Of a stretch of 64,000 bases of DNA, positions 34,209 to 41,814 are shown one piece after another. Numbering within the stretch: position 1 is the first letter of the stretch; each line of letters starts with the position of its first letter. The position numbers and the translations under genes are program-made. The notes beneath the pieces were generated by a model that saw only the letters and a list, made by a program, of their open reading frames with translations, ran no database searches and was not told the DNA's origin. The DNA comes from an uncultured Clostridia bacterium (GTDB lineage: Bacteria > Bacillota > Clostridia > Oscillospirales > Ruminococcaceae): assembly GCA_947630845.1 (NCBI GenBank), contig CANRJB010000002.1, positions 1 through 64,000 on the forward strand, read 5' to 3'.

Positions 34209-35168
34209 ATGAAGTATTACATCGGTATTGACTTGGGCGGCACGAACATCGTTGCCGCAGTTGTGGACGAGAATTACAACATTGTGACCAAGTCAAGCAC
34301 AAAGACCAACCGCCCACGTCCGGCAGAGGCAATTGCGGACGATATGGCAGCAATGGCGATCAAGGCAGTGGAGGATGCCGGTCTGACGATGGAGCAGATC
34401 GAATGGGTCGGTGTCGGTACGCCCGGCATTGCCAACAGTGAGACTGGAATCGTAGAATTTTCGGGGAATCTGGGCTTTGAGAACACACCTCTTGCCGACT
34501 ACATCCGCAAACACATCGACAAGCCCGTTTACGTGGAGAACGATGCCAATGCGGCTGCCTATGGTGAATACCTTGCCGGTGCGGCAAAGGGGGCAAAGAA
34601 TGCAGTCTGCATCACCCTCGGCACAGGTGTCGGCGGCGGCATCATCATTGACGGCAAGATCTATGCCGGCTCGAATTTCGGCGGTGCAGAGATCGGTCAC
34701 ATGGTCATTGATATGGACGGACCGCAGTGTACCTGCGGACGGAAGGGCTGTTTTGAGGTCTATTCTTCCGCTACCGGGCTTATCCGCATGACGAAGGAGA
34801 AGATGGAGCAGGTGCCCGACAGCAAGATGCATGCCATTACAGAAGAACGCAATGGCAAGGTTTCCGCACGGACAGCATTCGATGCCATGCGGCAGGGCGA
34901 TACTGCTGCCAAAGAGGTGGTCGATTTCTATATCAAGGCACTGGCAGCCGGTATCACCAACACCATCAACATCTTCCAGCCGGATATCCTGTGCATCGGC
35001 GGCGGTGTGTGCAATGAGGGCGATCCGCTTCTGCTGCCGATGAAAGCGATCGTGGAGCAGGAAAACTTTACACGCAACTCCCCCAAAAACGCAAAAATCG
35101 TCATCGCTGAGCTTGGCAACGATGCCGGACTCATCGGTGCAGCATTCTTGGGGGCAGCAAGAGCCTGA
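34209..35168 (+). CDS. glcK: ROK-family glucokinase
   Basis: The 319-residue kinase starts MKYYIGIDLGGTNIV (phosphate-binding loop) and has ENDANAAAYGE near residue 112 with the catalytic Asp. GTGVGGGIIIDG follows, with a sugar/zinc motif EIGHMVID and CTCGRKGCFEVY, and then GGGVCNEGD near the end. AAAGGAGG lies seven bases before ATG 34209; the longer open frame inside manA is not supported. It phosphorylates glucose with ATP. Confidence 0.94.
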   Translation: MKYYIGIDLGGTNIVAAVVDENYNIVTKSSTKTNRPRPAEAIADDMAAMAIKAVEDAGLTMEQIEWVGVGTPGIANSETGIVEFSGNLGFENTPLADYIRKHIDKPVYVENDANAAAYGEYLAGAAKGAKNAVCITLGTGVGGGIIIDGKIYAGSNFGGAEIGHMVIDMDGPQCTCGRKGCFEVYSSATGLIRMTKEKMEQVPDSKMHAITEERNGKVSARTAFDAMRQGDTAAKEVVDFYIKALAAGITNTINIFQPDILCIGGGVCNEGDPLLLPMKAIVEQENFTRNSPKNAKIVIAELGNDAGLIGAAFLGAARA

Positions 35169-35186
35169 CGGTCAGGAGGGGTGTCT

Positions 35187-35741
35187 GTGAATACTGCAAA
35201 GAAAGAAGAAACATTCTTCTATACGGCTGAGGAATACTATGCCGTGACACGGAATTATGATGCCAAAACCGAACTGCATGAGGGCGAGATCGTCTATCAG
35301 GCAAGCCCGTCTGCCCGACACAATGATGTTTCCTTTGAATTGACAGCGGAGTTTAAGAAATTTGTCCGGGACAATCAGGGAAAATGTAAGGTGCATCTGC
35401 TGAATTTTGATGTGCAGCTCACAAGGAACATTGTCCTTGTGCCGGATGTTGTCGTGATCTGTGACCCAGACAAGCTTGACGACAAGCGTTGTTATGGTGC
35501 GCCTGACTTGGTGGTGGAGGTCGTTTCCTCGGATAGGAAGGTGGATTTTGTCAAGAAACTGCACTGGTATGAAGAAGCCGGCGTAAAGGAATACTGGATC
35601 GTTGACCTGAAATACCGCAGGACACATGTCTATGTCTTTGCCGATACAGACACCCCTGTTACCTATGAATTTGATGAACCGATACCGGTCGGGATCTGGG
35701 ATGACCGATTGCATGTGACGATCAGCGAGTATCTTTCTTAG
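35187..35741 (+). CDS. Uma2-family (DUF820) putative restriction-like nuclease
   Basis: The 184-residue protein fits the Uma2/DUF820 family with PD-(D/E)xK fold: YYAVTR and ELHEGEIVY at the start, VLVPDVVVICD near residue 93, PDLVVEVVSS near 112, and WYEEAGVKEYWIVD near 131. Such genes are frequent in cyanobacteria and some Firmicutes; their biological role is unclear. GTG 35187 is chosen because CAGGAGGG is seven bases upstream; GTG 35181 is too close. It follows the glucokinase by 18 bp. Another nuclease-like gene follows. Confidence 0.85.
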   Translation: MNTAKKEETFFYTAEEYYAVTRNYDAKTELHEGEIVYQASPSARHNDVSFELTAEFKKFVRDNQGKCKVHLLNFDVQLTRNIVLVPDVVVICDPDKLDDKRCYGAPDLVVEVVSSDRKVDFVKKLHWYEEAGVKEYWIVDLKYRRTHVYVFADTDTPVTYEFDEPIPVGIWDDRLHVTISEYLS

Positions 35742-35794
35742 ACAAGACAGCTCTGGCACGGGCATGACCCGCACTGCAAATTCGCATTTTTCCA

Positions 35795-35823
35795 TTGCTT
35801 TTTTCTTTTGGATGTGATATAAT
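35795..35823 (+). promoter_or_regulatory. Promoter of the Rpn-like gene
   Basis: TTGCTT (35795-35800), 17-bp spacer, TATAAT (35818-35823). Confidence 0.65.
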
Positions 35824-35857
35824 AGGAATAAAGAAAAACCCGATGGAGTTGATACCC

Positions 35858-36754
35858 ATGCCGAAAGATATGTCTTTGAACCGACAGTCCAAAAACAGTG
35901 TATTTGTCAGTTTCTTCACGGACAAATCGCATATTTTACAGTTGTATCAGGAGCTTCACCCGGAAGCAACCGATATCAATGAAAATGACATTACGATAGA
36001 TACCCTTGCATCCATGATCGTTACTACTCTGTATAACGATCTGGGGTTTCTTGTAAAAGACAAATATGTATTTCTTGTAGAAGCACAGAGCACTTGGAAC
36101 AAAAATATTGCACTCCGCATGCTTTTCTACCTTGCCGAAACATTCCGCAGATATATCAACACTACACAGCAGAGTGAACTTGACGACAAAAGAGTCACTC
36201 TGCCGACACCTGAATTGTATGTGATCTATTCAGGCTCAGGCAAGAAACCTGATGTTGTCTCTCTCAGCGAGGACTTTTTCGGAGGCAACCCTGATATTGA
36301 ACTGAAAGTCCATGTTCTCAGCAAAGTCGACAATACGCTTTCGGGACAGTACATCGGCTTCTGCAAGGTATTTGACGAGCAGAGAACGCTCCATGATGAT
36401 GCAATGACAATTGCAAGGGAAACGTATCGCATCTGCATCGAAAAAGGATACCTGTCAGAGTTTATGAAAGAACATGAAAAGGAGGTTATCAGTATGATGT
36501 ACGAGTTGTTTGATGAAGAAACCATGCGTAAGCAGCTTGACACAGCCAGAAGCAGGAGAGATCTTGAAAAGGGCAGAGCTGAAGGAAAAGCTGAAGGAAG
36601 AACAGAAGGAAAAGCAGAAGAAAAGATTTCTATTGCCCTCAATATGTTGGCAAAGGGGAAATTGTCGGTCGAGGAGGTTGCAGAATACAGCGACCTTGCT
36701 CTTGAAAAAGTAAAAGAGCTTGCTTCTCATACTCCCTCCACAGCTCACGCATAA
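35858..36754 (+). CDS. Rpn/PD-(D/E)xK transposase-like family protein
   Basis: The 298-residue protein resembles the Rpn / 'PD-(D/E)xK nuclease transposase' family. NSVFVSFFTD lies at the start, FLVEAQSTWN with the Glu-x-Gln nuclease motif near residue 70, then MLFYLAETFRRY. The C-terminal charged repeat EGKAEGRTEGKAE is typical. Members are often called recombination-promoting nucleases or transposases but usually lack inverted repeats; I see none here. ATG 35858 has GGAG nine bases upstream; ATG 35843 is an alternative. Confidence 0.82.
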   Translation: MPKDMSLNRQSKNSVFVSFFTDKSHILQLYQELHPEATDINENDITIDTLASMIVTTLYNDLGFLVKDKYVFLVEAQSTWNKNIALRMLFYLAETFRRYINTTQQSELDDKRVTLPTPELYVIYSGSGKKPDVVSLSEDFFGGNPDIELKVHVLSKVDNTLSGQYIGFCKVFDEQRTLHDDAMTIARETYRICIEKGYLSEFMKEHEKEVISMMYELFDEETMRKQLDTARSRRDLEKGRAEGKAEGRTEGKAEEKISIALNMLAKGKLSVEEVAEYSDLALEKVKELASHTPSTAHA

Positions 36755-36776
36755 ACTGGCATTTCAGAGAATACAA

Positions 36777-36811
36777 GAGGCTGCACAATTTCATCATGCA
36801 GCCTCTTTTTT
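36777..36811. terminator. Bidirectional terminator between Rpn-like gene and gpr
   Basis: GAGGCTGCA and TGCAGCCTC pair (9 bp) around an 11-base loop, followed by a run of six T on the plus strand. Confidence 0.82.
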
Positions 36812-36832
36812 GCTGTGGGGGCTCTGTATGGG

Positions 36833-37681
36833 TCATATCGCTGCCACATCTGCATAATCCATCTGTGGCTGGAGTGCAAGGTTGATGCCGCAGGCAAGGA
36901 GATGTGATGCCTGTGAGATGAGTCTGTCTACATCCCGTGGCGTGACCATCATATCCTGTTTCGTGGGCAGCGGCAAACGTCCTGTCAGATCTTCGGCGAT
37001 CGTGCGCATCCCGATGACCGTCGGCACGCCGATGCCGATCACGGGAATGCCGAATGTTCTGGTGTCCAGCGCATTCCGATGGTTGGCAACGCCGCTGCCG
37101 GGAGCTATGCCGGTGTCGGAGATCTGGATCGTCGTCCCCAGTCGTTCCAGTGAGGAACATGCAAGCGCATCAATGGCAATGATTGCCGTCGGATGGATGA
37201 AATTCGCAACTGCCTGTATCAGTTCGGCAGTCTCAATGCCTGTCTGCCCCAGAACACCGCCTGCGATCACGCTCACTTGCCGCAGTGATTTCAGAAATTC
37301 CTCATCTTCTTCCGCAAGCTCCTTCCTTAAGTGACGGGTCGCAAGGACTTTTGCAGTCGTCCTCGGTCCGAGGGCATCCGGCGTGATGTCCATGTTCCCA
37401 AGCCCTGCAACAAGCACGCACCCTTCCTCCGGCAGAAGCTGCCGCAGCTCCTCCGCAAGTTCCTCTGCCATCGTTTCATATTGGTCGGAGAATCTCGACA
37501 GCGGCTCACTCTCCAGCGTGATATAACGTCCCTTCCCCTTACCCAACGGCTTGCCGCTTTCGTCGTCGGCAATGTGTATCTCCGTGATGCGGAAGGCTTT
37601 CCCCCGTTTATGCTCCGTGATGCCGCTTCTGCTCCGGACTCCGGCAAGGCTCTCTACGGCAAGGTCTGTTCTGTACTGCAT
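36833..37681 (-). CDS. gpr: Spore germination protease GPR
   Basis: The 282-residue protein begins MQYRTDLAVE, the conserved region where the GPR zymogen is processed. LVAGLGNMDITPDALGP lies near residue 85, then IAIDALA and QISDTGIAPGSGVANHR. It degrades small acid-soluble spore proteins at germination. ATG 37681 follows AAAGGAG; the longer open frame to 37852 would run through a hairpin and lacks an SD. Presence of gpr supports endospore formation. A perfect 12-bp inverted repeat lies directly upstream of its SD. It is read alone, convergent with the Rpn-like gene. Confidence 0.95.
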   Translation of the reverse strand: MQYRTDLAVESLAGVRSRSGITEHKRGKAFRITEIHIADDESGKPLGKGKGRYITLESEPLSRFSDQYETMAEELAEELRQLLPEEGCVLVAGLGNMDITPDALGPRTTAKVLATRHLRKELAEEDEEFLKSLRQVSVIAGGVLGQTGIETAELIQAVANFIHPTAIIAIDALACSSLERLGTTIQISDTGIAPGSGVANHRNALDTRTFGIPVIGIGVPTVIGMRTIAEDLTGRLPLPTKQDMMVTPRDVDRLISQASHLLACGINLALQPQMDYADVAAI

Positions 37682-37693
37682 GGCTCTCCTTTC

Positions 37694-37725
37694 TTTTCCA
37701 CAATGCTGTCTTACATTGTGGAAAA
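37694..37725 (-). promoter_or_regulatory. Perfect inverted repeat immediately upstream of the gpr SD
   Basis: TTTTCCACAATG and CATTGTGGAAAA (12-bp arms, 8-base loop). In the mRNA this hairpin would end a few bases before the SD; in DNA it could be an operator. It resembles neither CIRCE nor a terminator, as no T run follows on the minus strand. Confidence 0.5.
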
Positions 37726-37790
37726 CCGGCTCTTGTGAAATATACCAAAAAATCTGGCAGAAATTTGGCGCAGATTCGTGAAAAAAATGC

Positions 37791-37819
37791 TTGCAAACTG
37801 CGCAGGAATGTGGTATAAT
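37791..37819 (+). promoter_or_regulatory. Sigma-A promoter of rpsT
   Basis: TTGCAA (37791-37796), 17-bp spacer, TATAAT (37814-37819). It leaves a leader of about 135 bases with small hairpins (ACGGAC/GTCCGT near 37851-37871 and CAGCGT/ACGCTG near 37915-37932), which could take part in ribosomal-protein feedback; this is inference. Confidence 0.75.
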
Positions 37820-37959
37820 AGAATGCAGGTGTAGTAACGGCATACTATACACGGACTTCGTTCCTGTCCGTAAAGCGGCATCGTGTCTCGCTGCTTTCCT
37901 ATTTTATGCCGGTTCAGCGTTTTTATACGCTGCATTTTGTTCAGGGAGGTGTACGTAAA

Positions 37960-38214
37960 GTGCCGAATATCAAATCTGCCAAGAAGAGAGTCAAGGTCAA
38001 TAGAACAAAGGCTGCTGCCAATAAGGCAAGAAAGTCTAATCTCAAGACCATGATCAAAAAGGCTGAGCTTGCTGCTGCTACCAATGCGCCCGATAAAGAG
38101 GCTGTTGTCAGAGCTGCGATCAAACGTGTCGATCAGGCTTGTGCAAAGAATCTGCTGCATAAGAACAATGCCGCAAGAAAGAAGTCACATCTGGCTAAGC
38201 TTCTGAATGCGTAA
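37960..38214 (+). CDS. rpsT: 30S ribosomal protein S20
   Basis: The 84-residue basic protein begins at GTG 37960 (read as Met, then PNIKSAKKRVKV), the normal N-terminus of S20, and ends KSHLAKLLNA. S20 binds 16S rRNA early in 30S assembly. GGGAGG lies ten bases before the GTG; the upstream in-frame ATG at 37906 would add residues not found in the family. Downstream is a strong terminator, so it is a single-gene unit. Confidence 0.97.
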   Translation: MPNIKSAKKRVKVNRTKAAANKARKSNLKTMIKKAELAAATNAPDKEAVVRAAIKRVDQACAKNLLHKNNAARKKSHLAKLLNA

Positions 38215-38230
38215 ACATGATGAAAAAACC

Positions 38231-38263
38231 ATCTCGCCTTATCTCATGAAGGCGAGATTTTTT
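38231..38263 (+). terminator. rpsT intrinsic terminator
   Basis: ATCTCGCCTT / AAGGCGAGAT (10-bp stem) followed by TTTTTT. Confidence 0.9.
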
Positions 38264-38298
38264 TATGTTCTCATCCTCCCGTAAAGAAGGGAAAAGAA

Positions 38299-38322
38299 AT
38301 GCCTGCGCCGAAGCGCAGGCAT
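38299..38322 (-). terminator. serC-serA terminator
   Basis: Minus-strand ATGCCTGCGC-TTCG-GCGCAGGCAT, a 10-bp stem with the very stable TTCG loop, followed by TTCTTTT. It begins four bases after the serA stop. Confidence 0.85.
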
Positions 38323-38326
38323 GATA

Positions 38327-39436
38327 TCATTCGATCACTCTGACTCTGATGACGCCGTCCTTTGCGGCAAGGGCTTCCGCATCGGCATCGCCCGTGAAGA
38401 TGGCGTAGCCATAGCCCTTCTTGACACCGGAACAGCATGCACCGGTCACATCTGCGCCTTCCTTATACAGAACGCAGACCTTTCTGCCCTTTTCTTCGCA
38501 GACCACATTCGGGAAGTTGACACTGTTCTTGATGTTGCCGTTCTCGATGTAGTCGATCAGCTCCATAGCAGCCATCCATGCGCAGTTTTCCTCCGACTCC
38601 GGTGTGGATGCGCCCAGATGCGGGATGGCGATCACGCCGTCCATTGCCACTGTCTTTGCATTCGGGAAGTCCGTTACATAGCATGCGATCTTGCCGGATG
38701 CAATTGCCTTCTCCAGATCATCATCATTTACCAGCTCACCACGGGCAAAGTTCAGAAGTCTTACGCCATCCTTCAACTGTGCGAATACCTCAGCATTCAT
38801 GAAGCCCTTTGTCTCATTGTTGCACGGTACATGCAAGGAGATGAAATCAGCCTCCCGATAGACCTCTTCCTTCGTGGCAACGATCTTGCAGTAGGGTTCC
38901 AGACGCTCGATATCTGTTTCCGTCAGGAACGGATCTGTAGCAATTACGACCATGCCCAGTCCGGATGCACACTGTGCGATCTTGCGACCGATCGCACCCA
39001 GTCCGATGATGCCCATTACCTTGCCTATGACTTCCGGTCCTGCAAACTGGCTCTTGCCTTTCTCGACCTGCTTTGCAACGGTCATTTCCTCGGTGTCCTT
39101 CAGACCGGATGCCCATGTGATGGCATCCGTGATCTTACGGCAGGACAGGAACAAACCGGCAAGCACAAGTTCCTTGACGGCATTTGCATTTGCGCCGGGG
39201 GTATTGAACACAACGATGCCCTGCTCTGCACATCTGTCAACAGGGATGTTGTTTGTGCCTGCGCCGGCTCTGCCGATGGCAAGCAGATCTGAACCGAATT
39301 CCATGTCATGCATTACAGCAGAACGCACGAGAATGCCGGTCGGATTTTCGACAGAATCCGACACCGTGTACTTTGCCTTGTCAAACTTGCTTGTACCCAA
39401 TTCGGCAATCTTGTTCAAAGTCAGAATATTGTACAT
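38327..39436 (-). CDS. serA: D-3-phosphoglycerate dehydrogenase
   Basis: The 369-residue enzyme has the catalytic domain with RAGAGTNNIPVD near residue 58, an NAD-binding Rossmann fold (GKVMGIIGLGAIGRK near 138), the conserved Arg in NFARGELVND, and the catalytic His in IPHLGAST. The last 50 residues after VNFPNV (VLYKEGADVTGACCSG) do not look like a usual ACT domain, so serine feedback may be missing or different. It performs the first step of serine synthesis. GGAGGAG precedes ATG 39436, 19 bp after serC. Confidence 0.93.
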   Translation of the reverse strand: MYNILTLNKIAELGTSKFDKAKYTVSDSVENPTGILVRSAVMHDMEFGSDLLAIGRAGAGTNNIPVDRCAEQGIVVFNTPGANANAVKELVLAGLFLSCRKITDAITWASGLKDTEEMTVAKQVEKGKSQFAGPEVIGKVMGIIGLGAIGRKIAQCASGLGMVVIATDPFLTETDIERLEPYCKIVATKEEVYREADFISLHVPCNNETKGFMNAEVFAQLKDGVRLLNFARGELVNDDDLEKAIASGKIACYVTDFPNAKTVAMDGVIAIPHLGASTPESEENCAWMAAMELIDYIENGNIKNSVNFPNVVCEEKGRKVCVLYKEGADVTGACCSGVKKGYGYAIFTGDADAEALAAKDGVIRVRVIE

Positions 39437-39455
39437 GGGAAACTCCTCCTACCTG

Positions 39456-40541
39456 TTATGCGTTTTCTTCTTCAAACTTCTTCATGAAGGCAACGAGCTT
39501 TTCAACGCCCTCGATCGGCATTGCATTATAGATGGATGCTCTCATGCCGCCGACAGTTCTGTGACCCTTGAGGTTCTCGAATCCTGCCTTCTTTGCCTCT
39601 GCCACAAACTTTGCATCAAGATCGGCATCGCCTGTCACGAACGGTACATTCATCAGCGAACGATCTTCCTTGCGGACAGTACCCTTGAACAGCTTGCTCT
39701 GGTCAAGGAAATCATAGAGGATGGCAGCTTTCTTTTCATTCAGTGCCTTCATTGCCTCAAGACCGCCCATTTTCTTCAGCCACTTGAACACCTTGCCGCA
39801 GATGTAGATACCGTAGCAGGGGGGTGTGTTGTACAGGGAAGCGGCATCTGCCTGTGTTTTCCATGCAAGCATGGTGGGGGTATTCTGAACCGGCGGCACA
39901 TCCGGAATGAGATCCTCACGGATGATGGCGATGACCACGCCGGCAGGACCGATATTCTTCTGCACGCCGCCATAGATAACGCCGTACTTCGTCACGTCGA
40001 TCGGCTCGCTCAGGAAGCAGGACGAAACGTCTGCAACGAGAGTTTTGCCCTTGGTATCAGGCAGTTCCTTGAATACTGTACCATAAATGGTATTATTCTG
40101 GCAGATGTACACATAATCGGCATCTTCCGGAATGTCCAGATCAGAGCAGTCCGGGATATAGGAGAAGGTCTTGTCGGCAGAGGAGGCAAGCTCCACAGCA
40201 TCGCCGAATTTCTTGGCTTCCTGATAAGCCTTCTTTGCCCACTGACCGGTAATGATATAGCCTGCCTTGCCGTTTTTCATCAGGTTCATCGGCACAGCGG
40301 CAAACTGCTGCGATGCGCCGCCCTGAAGGAACAGCACCTTGTAATTATCCGGGATCTGCATCAGGTCACGCAGATCCTGTTCTGCATCGTCGATGATCTG
40401 CTGGAACATCTTGGAACGGTGGGACATTTCCATCACGGACATGCCGCAGCCCTGATAGTCCAGCATTTCCTCTGCTGCTTCTTTCAGCACTTCCTCCGGC
40501 AGGACAGCCGGTCCTGCGCTGAAATTGTAAACTCTGCTCAT
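39456..40541 (-). CDS. serC: Phosphoserine aminotransferase
   Basis: The 361-residue PLP enzyme begins MSRVYNFSAGPAVLPEEVL. It has GGASQQFAAVPMN near residue 75, DVSSCFLSEPIDV near 172 and the PLP-Lys region GGVQKNIGPAG near 192. It makes phosphoserine from 3-phosphohydroxypyruvate, the product of SerA encoded just downstream. ATG 40541 has GGAGG eight bases upstream; the in-frame ATG at 40556 overlaps that SD. The SerB phosphatase is not in the window. Confidence 0.96.
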   Translation of the reverse strand: MSRVYNFSAGPAVLPEEVLKEAAEEMLDYQGCGMSVMEMSHRSKMFQQIIDDAEQDLRDLMQIPDNYKVLFLQGGASQQFAAVPMNLMKNGKAGYIITGQWAKKAYQEAKKFGDAVELASSADKTFSYIPDCSDLDIPEDADYVYICQNNTIYGTVFKELPDTKGKTLVADVSSCFLSEPIDVTKYGVIYGGVQKNIGPAGVVIAIIREDLIPDVPPVQNTPTMLAWKTQADAASLYNTPPCYGIYICGKVFKWLKKMGGLEAMKALNEKKAAILYDFLDQSKLFKGTVRKEDRSLMNVPFVTGDADLDAKFVAEAKKAGFENLKGHRTVGGMRASIYNAMPIEGVEKLVAFMKKFEEENA

Positions 40542-40627
40542 TGGGATTACCTCCATTATGTATTCTTAGGTTCAGGACGGGTTTGTGAAAAATTTCACAC
40601 TCCAACATCCATGCAGTCAATGATTTT

Positions 40628-40656
40628 ATTATACAATGTTTTCTCTCATAAGTCAA
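40628..40656 (-). promoter_or_regulatory. Sigma-A promoter of serC-serA
   Basis: Minus strand TTGACT (40656-40651), 17-bp spacer, TATAAT (40633-40628). Confidence 0.82.
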
Positions 40657-40899
40657 GATTTTCTGGAATATTCTTCCCATTTTGGTGATTATGCCACAAA
40701 CTTACCTCATACATTTGTATGATTTTGCGAGATGCCGCCATGTGCCGCATGGCAAGGCTGACCGGAGACATGCCGTCCGCAGAAAATGGATGCTGCCGGA
40801 GATCATCGTCTGCGGTGCAGAGAATTTGTGAAAAACGACTGTTTTCCACAGGCAGTTTTGGCGATTTCTTTGTATTTCGGAAAAAATATAAAAATCCCC

Positions 40900-40928
40900 T
40901 TGACAGACTGCGCCGAATACGTTATAAT
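40900..40928 (+). promoter_or_regulatory. Sigma-A promoter of rpmH
   Basis: TTGACA (40900-40905), 17-bp spacer, TATAAT (40923-40928), a full consensus match as expected for a ribosomal-protein gene. Confidence 0.9.
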
Positions 40929-40983
40929 AATAGGGTATGAGAGTGTATGTATATGCACAGAAAAGACGAGAGGAGGAGATCGT

Positions 40984-41118
40984 GTGAAAAGAACGTATCA
41001 GCCGAAGAAGATCCATAGAAAAAAGGAACATGGCTTCATGAAGAGAATGTCCGACAGAAACGGCAGAAAGGTTTTAGCTCGCAGGAGAGCAAAGGGCAGA
41101 AAAAGACTTTCCCATTGA
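40984..41118 (+). CDS. rpmH: 50S ribosomal protein L34
   Basis: The 44-residue, very basic protein starts at GTG 40984 (read as Met, then [13 protein letters not shown]) and ends AKGRKRLSH, the whole L34 family pattern at the usual 44-46 residues. GAGGAGGAGATC precedes the GTG. It opens the conserved rpmH-rnpA-yidD-yidC-jag-mnmE-mnmG cluster. A strong terminator follows at once. Confidence 0.97.
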   Translation: MKRTYQPKKIHRKKEHGFMKRMSDRNGRKVLARRRAKGRKRLSH

Positions 41119-41123
41119 CGAGT

Positions 41124-41156
41124 AGACCACAAATGCAGAATTTGTGGTCTTTTTAT
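41124..41156 (+). terminator. Terminator/attenuator between rpmH and rnpA
   Basis: AGACCACAAAT and ATTTGTGGTCT (11-bp perfect stem, five-base loop) followed by TTTT-A-TTT. It would make L34 mRNA far more abundant than the rnpA-yidD-yidC part. Confidence 0.88.
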
Positions 41157-41176
41157 TTACCGTCCGGAGGTGGCAC

Positions 41177-41545
41177 ATGCTCTATACTGTGGTCATGAAC
41201 CGGAACAGGGACTTTCAGCTCTGTTACCGGAAAGGAGTCTGCATCCCGTCAAGGCTTGTCGTGATGTATGCAAGACCCAATCGCCTTCCCTATGACCGGC
41301 TCGGCATTACTGCCGGAAAGAAGATCGGCGGTGCTGTCGTGCGCAGCAGGGCAAGACGGCTCATCCGGCAGGCATGGCGTGAAAATGAATGCGATGCCCC
41401 CATCGGACTCGATCTCGTCATCGTGGCAAGACATGCCCTTCCGGAGGCAGGCGCAGACAAGCTCAGCCGCTATCTCCGGAAAGAGGGCATCCCTGCCCTT
41501 CGCAAAGCATTCGGAGGAGATCGCTCATGTTCAGAAAGATCATGA
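41177..41545 (+). CDS. rnpA: Ribonuclease P protein component
   Basis: The 122-residue protein has the RNase P signature: a basic helix [22 protein letters not shown] near residues 47-70 (given in part), and [13 protein letters not shown] at the start. It helps RNase P RNA cleave tRNA 5' leaders. ATG 41177 follows CGGAGG by six bases. The yidD gene starts inside its end (19-bp overlap). It lies downstream of the rpmH terminator, so expression depends on read-through. Confidence 0.95.
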   Translation: MLYTVVMNRNRDFQLCYRKGVCIPSRLVVMYARPNRLPYDRLGITAGKKIGGAVVRSRARRLIRQAWRENECDAPIGLDLVIVARHALPEAGADKLSRYLRKEGIPALRKAFGGDRSCSERS

Positions 41546-41811
41546 TCCTCCCCATCCTTTTTTACCGGAAATGCATCTCGCCGCTGTTTCCGCCGTGCTG
41601 TCGGTATTATCCGACCTGTTCGGCATATGCGGTCACGGCAATTGAGCGGTTCGGGGTCTTGCGGGGGGGCTTCCTTGCGGTAAAGCGCATCCTTCGCTGC
41701 CATCCGTGGGCAAGGGGCGGTCTTGACTTTGTTCCGGAACAGTATCCGGTGAAAATCGTATATCAGAGAAACCATCTGCGGTCATTCCGCTTTACAAAAG
41801 GAAAGAGGTAA
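41527..41811 (+). CDS. yidD: Membrane protein insertion efficiency factor YidD
   Basis: The 94-residue protein has the YidD pattern: [23 protein letters not shown] near residues 10-32 (shown in part), with YPTCSAYA and the Cys-His-Pro-Trp motif [11 protein letters not shown]. It is thought to help YidC membrane insertion. ATG 41527 has GGAGGAG upstream within rnpA. The yidC start follows after three bases. Confidence 0.93.
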   Translation: MFRKIMILPILFYRKCISPLFPPCCRYYPTCSAYAVTAIERFGVLRGGFLAVKRILRCHPWARGGLDFVPEQYPVKIVYQRNHLRSFRFTKGKR

Positions 41812-41814
41812 CCA

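Larger units (their letters stand above)
40542..40983. other. 442-bp intergenic region upstream of rpmH (position where dnaA/oriC often lies)
   Basis: No gene is seen. It contains the serC promoter, the palindrome-like TGTGAAA-AA-TTTCACA at 40584-40599 in the serC leader, an inverted repeat TCATAC-N4-GTATGA (40707-40722), and the rpmH promoter. One TTTTCCACA (near 40841-40850) differs from a DnaA box by one base. I do not see the DnaA-box clusters or AT-rich unwinding repeats expected of oriC. Confidence 0.5.

Noticed and set aside
35742-36832. Rpn/transposase-like gene as an insertion sequence
   Set aside because: No terminal inverted repeats or target-site duplication seen; it has a normal promoter and terminator.
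38952-40688. 578-residue plus-strand frame across serA-serC
   Set aside because: Antisense to two clear enzymes, no plausible SD, no domain; it is a coding-strand shadow.
40840-40852. DnaA box / oriC upstream of rpmH
   Set aside because: Only one 8-of-9 match (TTTTCCACA); no cluster and no AT-rich repeats, so I do not call an origin.
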